Shown here piece after piece: positions 46,604-57,730 of a DNA stretch of 64,000 nucleotides. The notes under the pieces are model-generated. The model saw only the letters and a list, made by a program, of their open reading frames with translations. It did no database searches and was not told the DNA's origin. The position numbers were made by a program, and so were the translations under genes. This stretch comes from Acanthosoma haemorrhoidale (Eukaryota; Arthropoda; Insecta; Hemiptera; Acanthosomatidae), in assembly GCA_930367205.1 (NCBI GenBank), contig OV884011.1, positions 119,409,866 through 119,473,865 on the forward strand, written 5' to 3'. Every line of letters begins with the position of its first letter. Position 1 is the first letter of the stretch.

Positions 46604-48945
46604 GTGGATCCTTCCGACTCCTTTGGAATGCGAATGGTGTTCGCACCCACACTAACGAACTGACAGCACTACTCCATGACAAAAACATCGATGTAGCTCT
46701 TATTACTGAAACAAGACTTACAAGTAAACGACCATTTACCGTTCGACAGTACCAGACTTATCGAACTGATCACCCAGATGGAAGAGCTCATGCAGGTACC
46801 GCTGTCATTGTCCATAACTCCATATCCCATCACATAGTTCCTTTGGTAGCACATGATTTCCTTCAATCCACTGCAGTGTCAATCACCACCCTCACTTTTC
46901 CCCTTACTCTAGCATCAGTGTACTGCCCTCCCAATAAATCCATTCCCGATTCCCAATTCATCTCCTTTCTAGACTCCATCGGGCATCGTTTCCTTGTGGG
47001 TGGGGACTTTAACGCAAAGCACCAACACTGGGGCTCAAGATCCACAAATACACGAGGACGTGCTTTGCTGTCTGCACTCACACGGAGACATTGCTCCACT
47101 ATCTCTCCTGACACAGCCACCTATTGGCCATCAGATCCCAACCGAAATCCAGATCTCCTTGACTTTTTCTTCTACAATAGTTTAGGAACACTAAACTATT
47201 CACTCAAGCGCCTCGATGACCTCTCCTCTGATCATAGTCCTTTATTATTAACCATTTCCCTAAGACCAATTCACAAACTGCCTCCTCCTTCATTTATTAG
47301 GGGCCCAGTTGACTGGGATCACTTCCGTCAGCTTCTTACAGAGTCCGTAAACCTCAAATTATCCCTGAAAACATCCCAAGACCTAGACGATGCAGTGCAT
47401 TCTTTCACTACTCTGGTCCAGAGGTCGGCTTGGGAGGCATCGTCACCCCATCGTCACCCAAGAATCCACAATCATAATCGTTTACCTCAACATCTCAAAG
47501 ATCTAATCAAATCCAAACGCCGCTCTAGAACAGTGTGGCAAAGATCCCGGCATCCTGCTGATCGCCGCTCGTACAATCAGTACTGCCGATTGGTAAAGCG
47601 GCGATTGGCCTCCTTCCGTTCTGATTCTTTCAATTCCTACCTCTCCTCTCTGTCTACCAGGGATAACTCCTTGTGGAATGTAACCAAAAAAATCCTAAAG
47701 TATCAACCTGTTTCACATCCACTCCGTCGTGATGATGGGTCCTGGGCGGCCTCGGATGGAGATAGGTCGGAGGAATTTGCTCTGCATCTTACCCATACTT
47801 TCACACCTCACCTTTCTCATCAAAGCCATACTCACAGCAAAACTGTGGAAGATTTCCTCACTTCACCTATTCCTCTCTCTCTTCCACCAAAAGCTGTTAA
47901 TCCCTCTGAGGTCAAATACCTTCTGAAAAACTTACCTTACAGAAAATCCCCTGGATATGATCTCCTAACTCCTCAAATTCTCAAACAACTTCCTCCTAAA
48001 GCCATAACCTTCCTAACCTACATATATAATTGCATTATCCGAACGACACACTTTCCTCTCCTCTGGAAACATTCCATTATTGTCCTATTCGCCAAACCCG
48101 GTAAACCACCCAATGTCGCCTCATCTTACCGTCCAATTAGCCTACTCCCTATCCTCTCAAAAATATTTGAGAAACTCCTACTAAAACGTCTACTTCCAAT
48201 TGTTGAATCCAAAAACCTTTTTCCCACACACCAGTTTGGTTTCCGCCAACGACATTCCACTGCTCAACAAGGCCTTCGCGTTGTTGATCACATCTCCTCA
48301 GCCCTTGAAACCAAAAAGTATTGCACTGCTGCCTTTCTCGATATAGCTCAAGCTTTTGACAGGGTTTGGCACGCAGGTTTGCTCTACAAGCTCAAAAGAC
48401 ATTTACCACAGACCCTTTTCCTAATCCTACAGTCCTACCTTTCAAACCGCTTCTTCCAAGTCCGCTGTGGCTTAGAATACTCTAACTACTATCCCATAAA
48501 TGCAGGAGTTCCACAGGGCAGTGTCCTAGGCCCCATCCTCTATAACCTATACACCGCTGATGTTCCTTCTACTTCCAACACCTTCTTGGCTACATTTGCA
48601 GATGACACTGCAGTCTTGTCATCCCACCCAGACCCCGACATAGCATCCCATAACCTTCAAAAACACCTTGACGAGATCGAGTATTGGTGCAATCAATGGC
48701 GGATCAAAGTTAATGAAGCAAAATGCTCCCACATTACCTTCACCCTTTGTCGCAAGACTTGTCCATTAGTTTATTTTAATTCTATTCCTCTCCCAGTAAC
48801 CGAGACAGTACGGTACTTAGGCTTCCATCTACAAACGACTGACCTGGAACCCACATACGAGACTAAAAAGACAAGAACTAAACAGACGCTTTGGACAACT
48901 GTACAGACTACTTCAAAGGACATCCCATCTCTCAATAGAAAATAA
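46603..48945 (+). CDS. LINE A ORF2 (endonuclease and reverse transcriptase), frameshifted at the end
   Basis: Endonuclease plus RT for target-primed insertion. The frame is open from 46591, and endonuclease sequence begins at once (LLWNANGV, then LITETRL), yet the first in-frame ATG is at 46843, inside the domain. Numbered from that ATG: GDFN at 54-57, SDH at 129-131, RT boxes SYRPISLLP at 428-436, AFLDIAQAFDRVW at 497-509, GVPQGSVLGP at 555-564, and catalytic FADD at 585-588. After the YLGFHL box a 2-base loss (about 48831-48837, judged from the copy at 41.1-42.2 kb) shifts the frame, and the last 35 or so residues are noise ending at 48945. The original start was probably at 46600, where ATG has become ATA. 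Confidence 0.92.
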   Translation, partial: SGSFRLLWNANGVRTHTNELTALLHDKNIDVALITETRLTSKRPFTVRQYQTYRTDHPDGRAHAGTAVIVHNSISHHIVPLVAHDFLQSTAVSITTLTFPLTLASVYCPPNKSIPDSQFISFLDSIGHRFLVGGDFNAKHQHWGSRSTNTRGRALLSALTRRHCSTISPDTATYWPSDPNRNPDLLDFFFYNSLGTLNYSLKRLDDLSSDHSPLLLTISLRPIHKLPPPSFIRGPVDWDHFRQLLTESVNLKLSLKTSQDLDDAVHSFTTLVQRSAWEASSPHRHPRIHNHNRLPQHLKDLIKSKRRSRTVWQRSRHPADRRSYNQYCRLVKRRLASFRSDSFNSYLSSLSTRDNSLWNVTKKILKYQPVSHPLRRDDGSWAASDGDRSEEFALHLTHTFTPHLSHQSHTHSKTVEDFLTSPIPLSLPPKAVNPSEVKYLLKNLPYRKSPGYDLLTPQILKQLPPKAITFLTYIYNCIIRTTHFPLLWKHSIIVLFAKPGKPPNVASSYRPISLLPILSKIFEKLLLKRLLPIVESKNLFPTHQFGFRQRHSTAQQGLRVVDHISSALETKKYCTAAFLDIAQAFDRVWHAGLLYKLKRHLPQTLFLILQSYLSNRFFQVRCGLEYSNYYPINAGVPQGSVLGPILYNLYTADVPSTSNTFLATFADDTAVLSSHPDPDIASHNLQKHLDEIEYWCNQWRIKVNEAKCSHITFTLCRKTCPLVYFNSIPLPVTETVRYLGFHLQTTDLEPTYETKKTRTKQTLWTTVQTTSKDIPSLNRK

Positions 48946-49278
48946 ACTACTAATCTACAAAGTTATACTTAAACCAATCTGGACATACGGAATAGAGCTA
49001 TGGGGGACAGCAAAAAAGTCGAACATCAAGCGTATCCAATCCTTTCAATCCAAAGTCCTGAGAACAATAGTAAATGCCCCTCATTATGTCAGCAACAAAA
49101 CCCTTCATAACGACCTAATATACCCTACATTCTAGAACTCATCCCTTCCAAGTTTATGAAATTCCACAGTAGCCTTTCCAACCACCCTAATCCTGTAGCA
49201 CAGTCTTTGCACTGCGCCACTCATCCCTATAATCCTCTTCGGAGACTGAAACGGCAGTGGCCTCGTGACCTGCTATAA
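48839..49278 (+). pseudogene. LINE A ORF2 C-terminal tail, out of frame
   Basis: Continuation of ORF2 after the first frameshift: TWNPHTRLKRQELNRRFGQL-type thumb sequence, then a second shift of one base at about 49114 (compare 37060 and the minus-strand copy), then the NHPNP segment and the conserved RRLKRQWPRDLL end with TAA at 49276-49278. Two independent small deletions mean this copy cannot make a full polymerase. Confidence 0.85.
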
Positions 49279-49455
49279 TCGCGTGACAGTGGGAGTCCTG
49301 GCAATGGCCAATTTCTCCAATCATGTCCTAGTATGAATGAGCGAGTGAATGATGACTGTAAATATGGTATGAATGAGATCATTTATCTGTATTATTATTG
49401 CCTTATAAAAGGCAGATTGTAATTATTTCACAATAAAGTTCTGAATTATAAAAAA
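49279..49455 (+). other. LINE A 3' UTR with internal deletion
   Basis: Holds the family's terminal block: a short hairpin (TGCCTT-ATAA-AAGGCA, about 49400-49415), AGATTGTAATT and the AATAAAG signal at 49431-49437, then an A-rich tail. About 170 bases between GTCCT and GTATGAATGAGCGAG (around 49329) are missing compared with the other copies. Confidence 0.8.
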
Positions 49456-49465
49456 AATAAATAGG
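49456..49465 (+). repeat. Target duplication, right, of LINE A
   Basis: AATAAATAGG, copy of 45327-45336. Confidence 0.65.
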
Positions 49466-52248
49466 AAACATAATAAAATAAGATATGAACTAAACTGAGG
49501 GAAAATATTGATAAACCCTAATATGCTACTAAATTTGTACCTCATACCCTGACTCATGAAGTATTTACAGCTTACTATGCTCTTAGCACACACCATGAGG
49601 GGAAAATACTGGCCGATGCCAGGACTCCTAATAAGGGGTTAATGATTGGATATCTCGAAGCCGTTGGCACTTTAAATCTCGGGAAGGATTGTAGGGATGT
49701 GTCGAGCCCGATAGCAATCTTGCAGTATCATTAGGATGTGTGGTTCTATCTAACTGTTGGCGAATTAGTCCTTAAATTTCGAATAGATATTTTGTTGTTG
49801 AGCTTTGTAATGGGTTCATAACTGAAATATTAGTTATATTATGAATGTTATAAATGACACGTCAAATATAAACGCTGTCCGCATAATTGCTATGAAATGA
49901 GCACTTCAGAGCAGTTATGGGGGCAGCCCCGCAGTATAGCAACGGCGGAAATTGCAGCGACCGTGCTGTTGGTCCGCCGACGGGCAGGTGGGGTTGTCGA
50001 CGATGTAGCATAATCGTTAACTATAGCTGTTATCCGTCGCTAATACCGTACTCACTTAGTCTCCTGACTGTACACCGGATTAACGTACTGTCCCGCTAAA
50101 ACCGTCTCCTTGTATCCCCATATAGCCGCTTGGTAATCATAGGGCTTAATCTCTGTGCCCTGTATCCCGTGTACATTCCATTAATGGCTCCGTATCGTGT
50201 ACCCTGCTAATTTCATTATATACTGAGCCTTTCCTCCCTTACTGACCACATTAGCTGACCAACTACACAGCAGGGGGGGGGGACTCTCCGTTGTGTACCA
50301 TTCCCGGCGATCGTTTTTTACTCCCTCACCTTATGGCCATATCTGGTTAGCATACGCTTCCCAAGTGACGCTGCAGAATACAGAAGCTTTTAGGAAATGA
50401 CTCTTCAATATAATCTAAATGAAAAATGTACGCTAGCAATCATCAACAATTACGCTGTCAGTTAAGGGTGACTTGAAACAATACCTGGGATATATGGTTT
50501 TATTTGTAGTCTCATCCGAATCATCTTTAAAAAAAAAAAATACTCTGTGCTTTTCATTTAGGCCTGAGAGAGGTTTTCTGTTATTCACGAAAGCAATCTA
50601 ATCAATAAACGATGATATAACAATTTATTGAAGTATAAATTATGTCTCCATCTAGAAATACTGCTAGTGTCTTATAGCCTAGAGATGTTTAGTATACGGA
50701 TAAGATATTTTAATATAATATATACATATATATATATATCGTATCGTATATATATATATATATATGTATTATTAATACACAAGAGATACAAAAAATAATA
50801 GTGAATCGGTATCTAGTAGTATAAACGGAATGGAGTTCTGAACAGAAGATGGATGATCTAAAAATATCCAGAAATCCATAGCACAGCATCTCATGAAGAG
50901 GCACATTTTCTATGCAAAATTTGTTACTTCTTTTTAAGAAACTACTCATGTATCCTCTCAGGGATAAGTGGCTCCTGAGTCACTTAATCATCCATAAAGA
51001 AAAAAATCTAATGGGCGTTAGGGATCTCCACAGCTCGAAATATATTATACGCTAGAAAGTTCTAAAAATATTTGAAAAATGATAAAATATCAGAACTTGA
51101 CATGTTGAGGATGTCAGTAGGAGCTATTGGTGACGATATGAAGGAACGGCTACTTTAACTCAGGTATTGATGGTCACATCACTTGGGATCTCGAAGGTGA
51201 AGCAATAAGAAATCATTTACCAATTATTTAAAATTTTAATTACAGTAAAGGGATGACCGATAACCGATGGTCCATCGATTATGTTTTAAACAATCGATGG
51301 TTTATGCACGCACTTTTCTAGAGATCCTTCCGGCCCAATACCGAATCCGCTTCCATGACTGAATTCGTTGTTTCACAGTTGGAAAAATACTCAAAATATT
51401 CCTGGAACATCCTTTACTTTGACGTTAATTTTTTGCTAGCTTACCAAAATATGAAATCATTCTTTTTTTGAAGCAATTGATTTTTTTTACTAACTCACTC
51501 CATGCTGCTACAAACATTTTGGACAAAATGCGGATATAATTTCATAGCTTAGCCCCATTTTACTAATACCAAGGTCGAATGCCACCTGGATTAAATAATA
51601 CCTTAAAATATGATCTAAAATAGTGGATCTAATAAAATATTTTATCCTGAAATATATCGGTTTCGATGTTGAGAGTGCTTGTAACAAGATTATATCCATA
51701 AATCTAGAGAACGATATAAAATGCAAGGGGAGTCAGTTAGTCGGTTTATGTAATTACCCGAGTAAGAGCGGAGAGCTCAGGTTACCCGGGGCGGCCACCG
51801 CAGGTAAGGATTATGCAAAAATAATTGAGAGCGGAGGTGGGGGTGGATGCCGTTATTAGAGGCGAGGTAGGTTTGGGTTTGCATTGCTAATACACAGAGC
51901 CCTGTGCCACTAATGATGGGTCGATCATTACTGGCCTCTCTCTCGTTGCCCTTTGTCAGACCGCTATTGTAGCCTCGAAACAACCTTACTGCTACTTTTA
52001 AAGAAGTGTGCCACATTGTTTTTAATTATATGCAGTATTAAACACCTGGTATGTGTAAGGTTGGTGGTAGTCCATAAACCAATTCGACGATTACGTAGGC
52101 TACACAAAGGAAACTTTAGAAGTGTAAAATTAGTATAAATTTCACAAGCCTAATAGACAACCATTGAAAAGCGCAGAGCCATAAAGTATTTATAGATTTA
52201 TATAAGTATTTATGAGTGGCAACAGTATTTCTTGACTGAAGGTGGAGC
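49466..52248. other. No supported gene; TA array
   Basis: A TA-rich array lies at 50714-50766. GC-richer patches at about 49900-50340 and 51770-51960 show no motif. Confidence 0.5.
50714..50766 (+). repeat. TA-rich microsatellite
   Basis: Interrupted (TA)n over about 50 bases with two TATCGTATCG interruptions. Confidence 0.85.
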
Positions 52249-52710
52249 AACGGTTGTTATGCACCAATGTCACCGGTGCCAAGAGTTCGGGCACATTTCC
52301 AAACACTCAGAGTGAGGTGCTAGCAAGATTACTTGTCATCATGGTGACTTGGTACTACGCCCTCACGAGTCGGTTGCGGTCAAGTGGTTGAACTGTCAGG
52401 GATCTCATATTGGCAGAACCAGATAGCCGAACAATCACAGACCTCAAACCCACTGAAAAGCATCACCCAAGCAGCTAGCTCAGCCCCACAAATAACCGCG
52501 AATCCCTCTATCAACCTCTCCTAAAACGTTCTTTCTTTCAGCCGAGCAGCAGGTGACGCCGCACCATGGGTGGTGGCTCTCGTCACAGACTTCGGCCAGT
52601 TCCAGGCCGCTATCACCTTCTTGGTGGACCTGATGGTAGCCATGTTCAACATCACCTAGAGGCACTTGAAATATTATTTCATATTAACTGCCATGAACCA
52701 TCCATTTTTG
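52249..52710 (+). pseudogene. Jockey-type ORF1 C-terminus and ORF2 start, degraded
   Basis: Reads QCHRCQEFGHISKHS, a CCHC zinc knuckle (CX2CX4HX4C with the last Cys changed to Ser). It continues through a second, broken knuckle region (KWLNCQGSHIG) to a C-terminus VALVTDFGQFQAAITFLVDL with TAG at about 52657. Directly after it, about 52669-52701, text like LEILFHINCHE resembles the start of a LINE endonuclease (LKILFWN...). Several stops. It is from a family other than LINE A. Everything downstream of the ORF2 start is missing. Confidence 0.65.
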
Positions 52711-54920
52711 AGGAATGAACGCGTTCTGTCCAAGAATTTGTTTGATTTCTTCTATAATATCGGGTCTCCGGCTGTTATGTTTTATAAGTAGATTTGTATC
52801 ATGTATTTTATATTACGTCGAGTCGGTAACGTTACGTTTTACGGATTGTCCTTGAATTCACTCATTTGAAACATCTGTACTGTTTTTACTTCGTCGTTTG
52901 AGATAAGGGATAGTGGCGGGCTTATTCAATTAAAAGCGGAAAGTGTCCCAGTAGACTTCACCTGTTATAGGCAAGGGATGTAATGTGGAGTATATGGATA
53001 AATTAGATGGATAAGTAATGGGGTCTGTTAGTGTTAACGAGAACGTTGAATTCTTACTGAGAACAATGAGTACTACATCTGCTAGGCAGTGGGCCAAGAG
53101 AGTTGTGGCCTCATCAAGTGCTAGGAGCTTGTCCTAAATTATTAATTACTTAGTTTAGCATTACAGTATTCCAATTTCCAGCTTTGCGACCCGAGATTGT
53201 TTGCTTGCTGTTTAGTTCACCTAATAGTAACTTTGGGTTTTTGGTGTGTCATACTGTTGGAGTTTCAGAATAGAACGAAGGTACCTATAAATAATACTTT
53301 GGGTAGATACTAAGCCTAGTATCTAGAAGTAGTATTGATATCTGAGTACTAGATTGGTCAAAACCAGAAAAAATATTTCGTGGCGTTTTACTTTGTTTTT
53401 GACATAGTTAGCGACTCCTCTCCAGGAATTTGACTTTTTTCCCCCCAACCACAAGGGTATGCTTGCTAACATTTTTTAGGATCCGATGTGCCAATCTGTA
53501 ATAGGGTGGGTTCCGACTATGGCAATTTGTGCATTCTGATTTTTTTTTTGGGAGGGGGGGAGTAGAAAGTGCATTGAGATGATTCTGTGAACATTTGGCT
53601 CATCTTTTGGTTTTAGTGACAATAGTTTTTCTACTACCAAATAATTGTTAATTTCCCCATCTGGCGTTTATTTTGATCTTTCTTCGAATTGTTTTGAAAC
53701 TATTGTGTTACCCCATACATTTCCTTCTCCTCACGCTATTTCCCACTAGAACAGAGCTCATCGGCGTTGTTTCCATACCGTGGTTTTGGATCATAGTTAC
53801 TACTTGGTATTTTAAAATCAGTACAAATTATTGTATTTAACTACACGAACAGAGAATAAGAGACACTTATTATTATAAAAGATCGTTTACTTTTAGGGCT
53901 TTATACTTAATTTGGATATTATACTTTGTAATATTTCTAATAAACGCCACTCCGAGATTAATTTTTATTTTGTGAAAACTATGCTAGGTTCTAAAGAATG
54001 TTCGATTTAGAGATCGGTTTGATTTCCGATACAATTGTTTCATAGTCATTGGAATACGAAAATTAGGGTGGTTTTTTATTTTAGTGCTTTCTTTCTTAGT
54101 TTGGTATTCCGTGTCATTTGGATTTAGTCGTGCTGTTGCTGATTTCGAGGTGTTTGCGTCACCATGTTAAAAAAAAATAAATGTGTGTGCTCATCAAAAA
54201 AGGAGACTAGCGTTACCCACCGAATTTTTCTCATTACATCTCATTACATTTCAATCTCAATTCATTTGCATGATATTACTTTTAAATGTTTTTCGTGAAA
54301 ACCATGGTTAATTTCCCCTAGAAAAGACAATTTTCTTCTCTTTGCCTCTCCTTTTTTCAATATATCCACAACCACATTTCCGTAATTAGTGATAAACCAC
54401 TTGGAAGACCACTGTTTATTTATCTTTAAAATGACTATCTAGGATTCTATGCTTAACGTTAGAAAAATTTCTGAGTTTTCTAGACACTGCTCAAGTAATC
54501 TAAAAAATTTATAATAAGCTTATGAATGGTATACTTAGGATTGAAATTCCTACTGTATAAAATTTTATAACTGTCCATTATTGTTGAGTTCTGAGACATA
54601 CACCGGCGTGAAGTGAGAAGGGTGATAGTGGAGCTGTTGCAAGATTTCATGAGCATAAAGTTAGCAATCCCAACTTCACGAGCTGAGCCTTTGAGGAAAT
54701 ATCTGGGATTCCAGGGAGGATTTAGTATCTAATAGACGCTGGTGTATTCCTGTAAAGAACTGTGGACAGGGTTTCAAAACGCCTATAAGGATACTTAACC
54801 CGGTATTTGTCATATGCTGCAAGAAAATTTCCACTGTTTGGGGAAAATTTATCACTTAATCAAAGCTAAAAATTTCCTTGGTTTATTCTTTATTTGTTCG
54901 CAAATTTCACTTTTATCGCA
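52711..54920. other. AT-rich stretch without a supported gene
   Basis: Nothing recognised beyond short spurious frames. Confidence 0.55.
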
Positions 54921-55660
54921 AACGAAAATGAAACGACTAAAACTCAGTCACCGGCTAAAACTAAGAAAGCATTTACTGGACCATCCAGGATGTATTAACG
55001 AACAAACTTCTATTGAACACCAGTTTGGATAAATGGAGCATAAATTAAGGGTGCACTAAGAAGACTAATATCAATACTCTACAGTTTTTCAATCAAAAGT
55101 TCTAAGACTTATCGTTGATGCATCATTTTACAAAGAAGCCTTCACTGTGACCTGAAAATTCCTTACGTTTTTGACTGTGTTAGAACATTATATAGAAACT
55201 TCCACGACAAGGTGCCCAAACGCCAAAACCCACTAATACTAGGACTTTCTATATCTGACAACATTCAAAAACGACGAAGCCTTCTAAATTAATAACAATT
55301 TAACTAATGTCCAAGTTTACTTTGTATGTGTTAAAAGCTGTTTTGCTAGGTCACTACCATATATCCACCTAAATAATTTGAAAGGGATTGAATGGTGTGC
55401 ACAGTGAACCAAAAATTAAACGTGAAAATCAGAACATTTACGAAAAAAAAGAACATTGTGTTGAACAAAAAAAATATCTGAAACGACAGCTGAACAGAAC
55501 ACAATTTACAAATATAACATTAGTAAATATAATCAGTTTAAATCATGAAACGTTCTTTCACGCACAAAAAAAAAAAAAGTATCATTTTTGCAGAAACAAA
55601 ACATAATTGTACAAACACTGAATTTAATTCCACCTTATCAGGCCAAAGTTCGATCTTGAA
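54921..55660 (+). mobile_element. LINE family B 3' end, copy 1
   Basis: Degraded polymerase C-terminus (NKLLLNTSLDKWSIN, then GCTKKTNINTLQFFNQKF). After a frame change a clean stretch at 55149-55292 reads DLKIPYVFDCVRTLYRNFHD, QNPLILGLSISDNI, QKRRSLLN and TAA. This is the usual Jockey-clade ending. The 3' UTR (to about 55660) matches 62242-62580. Confidence 0.75.
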
Positions 55661-57364
55661 CAATAAATGAAATTGTACCTTTTCTTAGAATTCTTTAGCG
55701 CAGTCTAATTGCAGAATTTCACAAACACATTTATTATTTCATCTATTCGTGTGAGGACATTGGATGGATAACAGAAGAGATAAAACCCATGCTGCCATGA
55801 AAGGCATAGATCTGGGGGCCATCTGGTCCCAGCCATGCGGACCCTCCGGATTGAATCAGCCCCGACAGACATGGCTAATCAGACGTCAGCCTCCGAATTC
55901 CACTACGTCAACGTCCAATGGGGTATCCTATTTCATCGGCGGATTAGTGTCTCCCCAGAAAAGCGTCACCACCCTTCCCTCAATAGCAATTACAGGCTTC
56001 TGCCTGCCACTGACAGTCAATGCTAGGCTCTGTACCACTTACGGCGTATTTATTGTAGCCACTGGCTTGTCTTGGCAGCAGTGTGCATTGATCTCATTCT
56101 ATGCTGGGTCGAACAACCCATGGGAACCTATGTCGCTTCTGTAATTTAGACACTAGTTGATCAGTCTCTTTTACTTATCATAGAATCTAAACACTGCTGC
56201 TAAGAGAGGCCACTAGCTACAATAAATACCTCATAAGTGCCACACAGTCTAGCATTAATTATCTGAGACAGGCAAAATAATGTATAATGTTTTTCTAAGG
56301 GAATTTCTTTTCATAACATTGGAGCTTCTTTTGATAATTGGTAACATCTCTAACCCAGCACACATCTGTGTATTAACGGCCCTTTAGTAGTTGGGATTAT
56401 ATAATTTTAATCGTATATATATATAAATTAAGTATAAGGTCCTTTCAAGCATTTTTTCGAAGTTTTGATAGCCTGATTTTATCAGTAAACCGTTACCCAA
56501 TCATGGTGGTTGAATGTTAAAACAGATTTAAATGGAACGGGATGGTGGGTTCGATACTCACGTGTCAGGGTCTGATGGGTTCCTGTCTGATCAGTCGTAA
56601 ACTTATGGAATTTTTAAGTAAGTGTGAAAAGTATCATTTCTAACTTAAAGTAGTCTATGACTACTTTTTGACCTGTCTATTAGTTATTGATTACAAACAT
56701 TATTACTCATTATTAATTATACATAAATATGGGTTCCTTATGTCCAAATTGGTTTCAGTAAACGTATGTACGGCAATGTTTTCTGGGACAAAAAAAAAAG
56801 CGTTGATCGAATAGTAGTGGAAATATTCGTAAAGGAAATTAAGTACGTAACAAGTAAAGGAACAGTATCCGGGTAAGTATCGAGATCGGCATGGGAAACT
56901 TCGGAAAATATTTTTTATGTAAAATGTCTGATTTTCTTTGTTTATTTAACTCACCTCAAATAAAATGCAATTTTTAACTCTTTTGAAAAAGAATTCCTTA
57001 TTGAAGTGTAAATACTTTATGGAAAAAGTCATGACACCAATGCATTACTGGACTAAGAAATCTTACTTTATTTCAATTATTATTATTATATTATTTCAAA
57101 AGACTGTTTTAACTTTTTGGCGTACAGCACCTAATTTAATTTATTTCTATTAACAAATCTAATATATTCCAGAAAAAATCTTAAATAGAACTAGATCCTT
57201 GTAAATTACATCAAAGAACCGTTTTCTATGAGTACCCCTTTCCAGCACGTAACGCTTTTAATTGTTCACATTGAAGTCTTGAAGAGTTAATTGACAAAAA
57301 CTGGATCGTTTCATTATAGAAATGATATAAAACTAGCATTAAGCATTCGATAATATCATTCGTT
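55661..57364. other. No supported gene; GC-rich islet with an unassigned frame, SINE-like box
   Basis: 55764-56144 is a GC-rich islet with a frame of 126 codons and no recognisable domain, hydrophobic in its second half. I do not call it a gene. At about 56545, GGGTTCGATACTC resembles a Pol III B box, within text that could be a SINE head (about 56490-56640), but without a clear A box. Confidence 0.4.
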
Positions 57365-57730
57365 AGTTGAATGCGTATGCGTTAGTTTAGCAGTAATTTT
57401 ACAATATAAAATTAAACAATGCAACAGTAAAAGATAGACTTTGTAAAATTGATTCGCTTACCTTAGTTTCTGATATTCTAGCTTAATTTCCTACCAGTGG
57501 TAATCATTGGATAGAAGGATAATTATGGATCAATGAGGTGAATGGAGTTTTTAAGGAGAAATGGTGTGCTTTTTATGTCTGAACACTACAAACAACAATG
57601 TCTAAACAAGCCATAAAGACTTAATGCATGAAATTTCAACTAAAACCTAACTCCCTTAAAATCTACTTTTATATAACAAATAAATTTAGTTTAATCCTAA
57701 AAATGTCATTACAATATATATCAATGTGGC
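57365..57730 (+). repeat. Dispersed repeat R1, copy c (longest)
   Basis: Contains every block seen in copies a, b and d in one order: TATGCGTTAG, AGTAATTTTACAATATAAAATT, TTTGTAAAATTGATTCGC, TCTGATATTCTAGCTTAAT, CAGTGGTAATCATTGGATAG, AAATTTAGTTTAATCCTA. No coding sequence. It is the best template for defining the family. Confidence 0.55.

Larger units (their letters stand above)
45337..49455 (+). mobile_element. Near-complete Jockey-clade LINE (LINE A)
   Basis: A non-LTR retrotransposon of about 4.1 kb: ORF1, ORF2, 3' UTR and short A tail, flanked by a 10-bp direct repeat. ORF1 has PRE_C2HC and three zinc knuckles; ORF2 has an apurinic-type endonuclease and RT without RNase H, the Jockey arrangement. 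The copy has no 5' UTR, carries two frameshifts late in ORF2 and lacks about 170 bases of 3' UTR present in its relatives, so it is not competent. At least six truncated copies of the same family occur in this window. Confidence 0.93.
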
